Positions 59,207 through 64,000 of a stretch of 64,000 bases of DNA are shown here, in pieces (the stretch's first letter is position 1; each line of letters opens with the position of its first letter). The notes beneath the pieces are model-generated. The model worked only from the letters and a program-made list of their open reading frames with translations, was not told the DNA's origin and made no database searches. This DNA is from Halorubrum hochsteinianum (GTDB lineage: Archaea > Halobacteriota > Halobacteria > Halobacteriales > Haloferacaceae). A program made the translations under genes and the position numbers. The stretch is taken from the NCBI RefSeq assembly GCF_023702125.1, contig NZ_CP098415.1, positions 806,001 to 870,000 of the forward strand, read 5' to 3'.

Positions 59207-60220
59207 ATGACGCCCGAACTCGACGAGATCGATCTCGGAACCGTGCCGCTCGGCCGAACCGGCCTGCGGACGAGCGAACTCCAGTTCGGCACGTGGCGGT
59301 TCGGCCGCGTGACCGAGGCGGGGAACGTGGAGATCGACGAGGAGCGCGCCCACGAGCTGCTCGACGCCTACGAGACCGCCGGCGGGCGGTACATCGACAC
59401 CGCCGACGTGTACGGCGGCGGCGACTGCGAGCGGTGGATCGGCGACTGGCTCGCCGAGCGCGACCGCGAGCGCTACACGATCGCCTCGAAGGTGTACTGG
59501 CAGATCCGCGACGGCGACCCGAACAGCCGCGGCACGAACCGCAAGAACGTCCGGCACCGCGTCGACGCCCTCTTAGACCGGCTCGACACCGATTACATCG
59601 ACGTCCTCTACATCCACCGCTGGGACGACGAGACGCCCGCCCGCGAGCTGATGAAGACGCTGAACGGCCTCGTCGAGTCCGGAAAGGTCCACTACCTCGG
59701 CGCGTCGACGCTCCGCCCGAACGCCTGGAAGGTCGCCCGCGCCAACGAGATCGCGCGCAGCGAGGGCTGGGAGCCGTTCAAAGTGCTCCAGCCGCGGTAC
59801 AACCTCGTCGACCGCGAGATCGAGGGGGACTACCTCGAGTTCGCGCGCCAGCGGAACCTCGCCGTCTCCCCGTGGAGCCCGCTCGGACAGGGGTTCCTGA
59901 CCGGGAAGTACGACCGCGACGAGGACCTCCCCGAGGAGTCGAAGGCCGCCGAGTCGAGCCGCTTCCAGGAGGCGTACCTCACCGAGGAGAACTTCGACGT
60001 CCACGACGAACTGGACGCGGTCGCCGACGAGGTGGACGCCTCGCCCGCCCAGACCGCGCTGGCGTGGCTCGCCCACCGCGACGGCGTCACCGCGCCCATC
60101 GTCGGCGCGCGCACCGTCGACCAGCTGCGCGAGAACCTCGCGGCCGCGGCGATCGACCTCTCCGACGAGCAGGTCGATCGCCTCACCGCCGCGAAGCCCG
60201 GTCCGTACGACGAGCTGTAG
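59207..60220 (+). CDS. aldo/keto reductase
   Basis: This 337-residue TIM-barrel enzyme has the AKR catalytic set: Asp in YIDTADVYGGG, Tyr in the same loop, Lys in IASKVYW, and His in YIHRWDD. The coenzyme region is RTVDQLRENLAA near the C-terminus. It reduces aldehydes or ketones with NADPH. A TTTTTG element about 27 bp before ATG 59207 supports a leaderless start. No partner genes are evident. Confidence 0.88.
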   Translation: MTPELDEIDLGTVPLGRTGLRTSELQFGTWRFGRVTEAGNVEIDEERAHELLDAYETAGGRYIDTADVYGGGDCERWIGDWLAERDRERYTIASKVYWQIRDGDPNSRGTNRKNVRHRVDALLDRLDTDYIDVLYIHRWDDETPARELMKTLNGLVESGKVHYLGASTLRPNAWKVARANEIARSEGWEPFKVLQPRYNLVDREIEGDYLEFARQRNLAVSPWSPLGQGFLTGKYDRDEDLPEESKAAESSRFQEAYLTEENFDVHDELDAVADEVDASPAQTALAWLAHRDGVTAPIVGARTVDQLRENLAAAAIDLSDEQVDRLTAAKPGPYDEL

Positions 60221-60250
60221 AGACCGACGCGCTCGGAGCGTCCGCGACGC

Positions 60251-60910
60251 CTACCGCTCCGCGCAGTACTCGACGAAGTTCCGCAGAATCCGCAGCCCCG
60301 TCTCGCCGCTCTTCTCCGGGTGGAACTGCGTCCCGAACACGTTGCCGGCCTCGTTGGCGACGACCGCGGGGAAGTCGACGCCGTAGTCCGCCGTCGCGAC
60401 GACCGCGTCCGGATCGTCCGGCTCGGCGTAGTAGGAGTGGACGAAGTAGGCGTACTCGCCATCCACACCGTCGACGAGCGGGTGATCGCGCGCGACCGCC
60501 AACTCGTTCCAGCCCATGTGGGGCACCTTGCGGTCCACTTCGAACCGGACGTTGGTTCCGGGCACCAGGTCCAGTCCCGTCACCTCGCCCTCGCCCTCGT
60601 GGTCGGCCTCCTCGCTGGACGTGAGGAGCATCTGCATCCCGAGACAGATACCGAACAGCGGACGGCCCGCCTCGGCGTGGTCGGTCAGCGCCTCGCGCAG
60701 CGGGCCGGCGTTCTCCATCCCCTCGCGGAACGCGCCGACGCCGGGGAGGACGACGCCGTCGGCGGCCGCGAACGCCTCGGGGTCGTCGGTGATCTCCACG
60801 CTGGCCCCCGCCCGCTCTAACCCGCGGGTCGCGGAACGGAGGTTCCCGAGGCCGTAGTCGACTAAGACGACGTCCGCCAGCGTCTCCGCGGGCGGCTCGA
60901 AGGTGCTCAT
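60251..60910 (-). CDS. hisH: imidazole glycerol phosphate synthase glutaminase subunit
   Basis: This 219-residue class I glutaminase has the nucleophile Cys in FGICLGMQML and the His/Glu pair in GTQFHPEKSGETG. VLVDYGLGNLRSATRGLERAG and PGVGAFREGM are the HisH signatures. It supplies ammonia to HisF for histidine synthesis; hisF is not in this window. It is alone in direction here, so it is probably transcribed by itself. Confidence 0.93.
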   Translation of the reverse strand: MSTFEPPAETLADVVLVDYGLGNLRSATRGLERAGASVEITDDPEAFAAADGVVLPGVGAFREGMENAGPLREALTDHAEAGRPLFGICLGMQMLLTSSEEADHEGEGEVTGLDLVPGTNVRFEVDRKVPHMGWNELAVARDHPLVDGVDGEYAYFVHSYYAEPDDPDAVVATADYGVDFPAVVANEAGNVFGTQFHPEKSGETGLRILRNFVEYCAER

Positions 60911-61000
60911 ACGTCCCCTCGGAGGGGGACGGAAAAGTCGGTTTCCCTTGCTGCGGTCGCGCCGCGCGGACCGAAGAGGGGAGCGCGAGACGCGCTCAGG

Positions 61001-61969
61001 TCACTTCAGCGCCGCCTCGGCCATCCGCTGCGGGAAGCCGAGGAGGAGCGCCACGATCCCCTGCGCCTCGTCGCCCTCGCGGAGCGTCGACCGGATCCGC
61101 TGGGAGAAAATCTCCACGGAGATGATCAACACGAGGATGACGAGGATCGTCGCCATCATGTTGGTGAACGCGAACAGCCCCTGCTGGACCGAGAGCACCT
61201 GTCCGAGCCCGCCGCCGCCGATGATCCCGAGCGAGACGGCGATCCGGACGTTGATCTCGAAGATGTACAGCGTCCACGCGATGAACGGCGTCGTCACCTG
61301 CGAGAGCATGCCGAAGGTGATCGTCTGCGGGCGGTTGGCCCCGGTCGTCTCCATCGCCTCGATCGGGCCGTCCTCGATCTCCTCGAGTTCGTCCGTGAAC
61401 AGCCGCCCGAGGTTGCCGACGGTGTCGGTGGCGATGGCGAGCGTCGCGGTGACCGGGCCGATCCCGCCGAGCGGGATGTAGATGAGCCCCCACACCAGCG
61501 CCGGGATGGCGCGGATGGAAGACATGAGCCCGCGGAAGATGAAGTTGAACGGGAACGGCGTGACGCGACCGGAGCCGAGGATCCCGAACAGCAGCGCGAG
61601 CGGGAACCCCATCACGGTGCCGGCGAAGCCCATGGCGAGCGTGATGCCGGCCTCGCCGAGCAGCGGCGTGTCGCCGCCGAGACCGCCCCAGATCAGGTTC
61701 CGTTCCTGGATGAACGTCCAGTAGTCGACGAAGCCGCTCGGGTCGATGAACGGGAACGACGACGCGAGGAACGGGAAGAAGTCGCGGAGCGCGTTCAGGA
61801 AGTTCGGGAAGTAGTTCGGGAGGTTCGCCTCGAAGAAGCCGACGGAGGTGAGCGCGTAATAGAACACGCCGGCGAGCAGGAGCAGGCCGACGCCGAACAC
61901 GAGCGCCTTCACCCGCCGGGCGAGCGCGATCGCCTCGTAGCGCCGGGTGACCGCGTCGTCGTGGCTCAT
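61001..61969 (-). CDS. phnE: phosphonate/phosphite ABC transporter permease
   Basis: This 322-residue protein has five or six helices and the PhnE family motif FRGLMSSIRAIPALVWGLIYIP with the permease EAA-like loop EIEDGPIEAMETTGANRPQTI. The start is ATG 61969, overlapping the ATPase stop by 4 bp. It would form the membrane channel for phosphonate or phosphite uptake. Confidence 0.9.
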   Translation of the reverse strand: MSHDDAVTRRYEAIALARRVKALVFGVGLLLLAGVFYYALTSVGFFEANLPNYFPNFLNALRDFFPFLASSFPFIDPSGFVDYWTFIQERNLIWGGLGGDTPLLGEAGITLAMGFAGTVMGFPLALLFGILGSGRVTPFPFNFIFRGLMSSIRAIPALVWGLIYIPLGGIGPVTATLAIATDTVGNLGRLFTDELEEIEDGPIEAMETTGANRPQTITFGMLSQVTTPFIAWTLYIFEINVRIAVSLGIIGGGGLGQVLSVQQGLFAFTNMMATILVILVLIISVEIFSQRIRSTLREGDEAQGIVALLLGFPQRMAEAALK

Positions 61970-62790
61970 TTCGCCATCCCTCCGCTGGAGGCCCGCTTCG
62001 AGGAGGCGTCGTCGGTCGACCCGCCGGAAGCCTCGGTCGCCTCGTCGGGATCGGCCGCGAACATGCCCTCCGTGTCGATGTCGCCGTAGATCTGGTCGAT
62101 GACGTCCATGTCGAACTCGTCGCGGTAGCCGTCGAACACCTTCTGCCCGTCGCGGAGGCCGGTGAACCGCTCGCCGAACTTCCGGGCGAGGTTCACCTGA
62201 TGGAGGCTGATGACGGCCGTCAGGTCGCGCTTGCGGGCGGCGGTGCGGAGGTATCCCATCACCTGCTGGGAGGAGCCGGGGTCAAGGCTGGCGACCGGCT
62301 CGTCGGCGAGCAGGATCGTCGGGTCCTGAACCAGCGCCCGGGCGATGCCGACCCGCTGTTGCTGCCCCCCGGACATGCGCTTCGCGCTCTGTTGGGCCTC
62401 GTCGAGCAGTCCCACGGTGTTGAGCGCCTCCAGCGCCTGGAGCTTGTCGCTCTCGTCTTGCAGCTGGAGCAGCGAGCCGATGAAGGAGTTGCGGTTGAGC
62501 GACCCGGTGAGCGCGTTGGAGTACGCGGTCATCTGGTCGATGATGTTGTGCTGTTGGAAGATCATCGCGATGTCGTCGCGGGGACTGGTGACGGGGTCGT
62601 CGCCCACTCTGATCTCCCCCTCTGTGGGGGTTTCGAGCGCGTTCATACACCGAAGCAGCGTCGACTTCCCCGAGCCGGAGACGCCGAGCACGATGACGAA
62701 CTCGCCCTGCGGGATCTCGAACGAGACGTCGTCGAGCGCGACGGTGTCGCCGAACCGCTTTGTCACCCCATCGACTGTGATGCGACTCAT
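61966..62790 (-). CDS. phnC: phosphonate/phosphite ABC transporter ATPase
   Basis: This 274-residue ATPase has Walker A LGVSGSGKST, signature MSGGQQQR, Walker B ILLADEPVASLDP and a His switch in ISLHQVNLA, the pattern of PhnC. ATG 62790 lies 27 bp after the solute-binding gene ends. The C-terminal 30 residues are a haloarchaeal acidic tail. Confidence 0.92.
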   Translation of the reverse strand: MSRITVDGVTKRFGDTVALDDVSFEIPQGEFVIVLGVSGSGKSTLLRCMNALETPTEGEIRVGDDPVTSPRDDIAMIFQQHNIIDQMTAYSNALTGSLNRNSFIGSLLQLQDESDKLQALEALNTVGLLDEAQQSAKRMSGGQQQRVGIARALVQDPTILLADEPVASLDPGSSQQVMGYLRTAARKRDLTAVISLHQVNLARKFGERFTGLRDGQKVFDGYRDEFDMDVIDQIYGDIDTEGMFAADPDEATEASGGSTDDASSKRASSGGMAK

Positions 62791-62817
62791 TAGCTATAAA
62801 GAAAGGTTGTAGAGGGG

Positions 62818-63819
62818 TTACGAAAGGTCTTCGAACTCCAGACCGAGCTGGTCGAGGACCCGCTGGATCGGCTGGTAGTCGTCGATGCTCCCCTCCTGAA
62901 CGCCGGTGAACCAGAGCGGCTCTCCGTCGTAGTCGTCGCCGTGGCTGAGGTCGTCCTCGCTCACGTTCAGGATCGCCTCCTCCAACTCGGCTTTGACCGG
63001 GCTGTCCCAGTTGGACCGGGTCGCGAGCGGTGCGCGCGGGATCGGGTCGGAGACGGCGAGCAGCTGGAGCTCGGTTCCGGACGACTCGATCTCGTCGCCG
63101 GCACCCTCGTACTCCGCCGAGATGTCGACGAAGTCCTGCGACATCTCCTCGAACTGCTCCTGCGGGACGTAGGGCGCGGAGGAGAACGCGCCGGTCGTCG
63201 CCGCCATCACGTCGTCGCGCTGGACCATCTGCTCGCGCGCGGTGGTGTGGTCCGAGAACTCGGCCTCGAAGTTGCCCGGATCGCCGTTGGGGGCGTTACC
63301 GACGTCGAGACCCGCGTCCTGAAGGATCGTGAGCGGGACGAGCGTCCCCGAGACCGAGAGGATGTCGCCCATGTAGACGAGCTCGCCTTCGAGGTCGGAG
63401 AGCGACTCGATGCCGCTGTCGGGCGTCGTCGTGATCGTCGAGAAGTACCGCGCCGCGCCGTACGCGACCCGGACGCCGACGATGTCGAGGATGTCCTCCC
63501 CGGCGATGACCGCCGACGGGGAGATGTCCGCAATCTCTCCCTGATCGTTGCGCATCGACTGGAGCGTCGCGGTGTAGCTCTCCGCGCGGTCGGCCTCGAT
63601 CTCGACTTCGACCTCGGACTCGAGGTACTCGAACATCGGCTGGTACTGCTGTGTGATCTCGACGTCGGCCTCGGCGGGGTTCAGGATGAACTGCGCCGTC
63701 GGAGTGCCGTCCGTCTCCCCGGAGGTGCCGCCGTTACATCCCGCGAGGGCGACCGCACCGGCCGCGCCGGCTGTCTTGACAAACGTTCGCCGATTCGCCG
63801 ACCACCTGTTGTCGGACAT
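62818..63819 (-). CDS. phnD: phosphonate/phosphite-binding lipoprotein
   Basis: This 333-residue protein has a twin-arginine signal with NRRTFVKTAGAAGAVAL and lipobox LAGC near residue 28, then a PhnD-type binding domain (AQFILNPAEADVEITQQYQPMFEYLE, ISPSAVIAGEDILDIVGVRVAYG). It captures phosphonate, phosphite or a related compound outside the cell. It leads the operon phnD-phnC-phnE; no C-P lyase genes are nearby. Confidence 0.9.
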   Translation of the reverse strand: MSDNRWSANRRTFVKTAGAAGAVALAGCNGGTSGETDGTPTAQFILNPAEADVEITQQYQPMFEYLESEVEVEIEADRAESYTATLQSMRNDQGEIADISPSAVIAGEDILDIVGVRVAYGAARYFSTITTTPDSGIESLSDLEGELVYMGDILSVSGTLVPLTILQDAGLDVGNAPNGDPGNFEAEFSDHTTAREQMVQRDDVMAATTGAFSSAPYVPQEQFEEMSQDFVDISAEYEGAGDEIESSGTELQLLAVSDPIPRAPLATRSNWDSPVKAELEEAILNVSEDDLSHGDDYDGEPLWFTGVQEGSIDDYQPIQRVLDQLGLEFEDLS

Positions 63820-63850
63820 ACACAGGGAGATTCCGCTGGCGTGACTAATC

Positions 63851-63873
63851 GTTTTCTATGTTTTCTATATAGA
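63851..63873 (-). promoter_or_regulatory. phn promoter with 9-bp tandem repeat
   Basis: GTTTTCTAT occurs twice in tandem (63851-63868) and runs into TCTATATAGA (63864-63873), a perfect palindrome that serves as TATA box on the minus strand. Transcription would start near 63840 with a leader of about 20 nt before phnD. The repeated sequence is a candidate site for phosphate-dependent control. Confidence 0.5.
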
Positions 63874-63915
63874 TACTGAACGACCGTCGGCGGCGAGCGC
63901 CGTCGACCCGGCGGA

Positions 63916-64000
63916 TCAGAACTCGCCGAGCCGCGACTGCCCGTCCCCCCCACCGTCGCGGTCGCCGACGCCGCTCAGTTCGGCCGCCCGCGCGATCGTC
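63916..64000 (-). CDS. C-terminus of an unidentified protein
   Basis: Reading the minus strand, an open frame enters from the right edge and ends at TGA (63916-63918), encoding TIARAAELSGVGDRDGG and a tail GDGQSRLGEF. The Gly/Asp-rich tail looks haloarchaeal. The family cannot be identified from 28 residues. Confidence 0.5.
   Translation of the reverse strand, partial: TIARAAELSGVGDRDGGGDGQSRLGEF

Overview
The window is high-GC, densely packed DNA from an extreme halophile, most likely Halorubrum or a close relative in the Haloferacales. The evidence is the acidic proteins, the halo-type surface-glycoprotein signal peptide at the left edge, a sensory-rhodopsin-like gene with its Htr transducer, twin-arginine lipoprotein signals on solute-binding proteins, a FolC-FolP fusion, and many genes whose start codon lies about 27 bp after a TATA box, as expected for leaderless mRNAs. 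I saw no rRNA, tRNA, transposase or CRISPR array.

Layout. 1-2.5 kb: start of an S-layer-type gene, a toxin-antitoxin pair between two direct repeats exactly 800 bp apart, and a TetR regulator. 2.6-6.8 kb: a CARDB-like exported protein and an RND/MMPL exporter, probably controlled by the TetR. 6.8-9.2 kb: an Htr transducer and a sensory-rhodopsin homologue with Arg in place of the retinal-binding Lys. 9.3-16 kb: a thioesterase, then a lactate island (lactate permease, a 40-aa ORF, a three-part D-lactate dehydrogenase and a glyoxalase-like protein). 16.3-29.4 kb: malyl-CoA lyase, an ABC-2 exporter, a cobalamin-binding protein, methyltransferase, CARF-type regulator, two zinc alcohol dehydrogenases, a histidine kinase and a glycosyltransferase. 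29.5-36 kb: a five-gene oligopeptide ABC operon with a DUF1028 protein. 36-42 kb: a glycerophosphodiesterase and a type II/IV pilus motor pair. 42-50 kb: a Cas4-like protein, LeuA family enzyme, hemoglobin, MATE exporter and threonine ammonia-lyase. 50-64 kb: thioredoxin reductase, DHH phosphoesterase, FolCP, an ABC-2 exporter, an aldo/keto reductase, HisH and a phosphonate ABC transporter.

The most striking feature is a family of four intergenic elements near 16.1, 42.8, 50.0 and 56.8 kb, plus one truncated start at 42.6 kb. They share a long stem with a CCC/CCC internal loop, a linker containing an anti-Shine-Dalgarno-like CCTCC, a second stem and a capped third stem. Stem pairs change together between copies, which is the mark of a conserved structure. 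Two full copies and the truncated one have a TATA box placed so that transcription would begin at the base of stem 1. No protein accounts for them. I interpret them as a repeated structured RNA family, or as a mobile element that encodes one. The downstream TATA box of the 42.8-kb copy appears to drive the neighbouring Cas4-like gene.

Other unusual points are the Lys-less opsin with its transducer, a Cas4-like protein that has lost its nuclease residues but kept its cysteines, two very short leaderless ORFs before larger genes, and a palindromic TATA box shared by two divergent genes.
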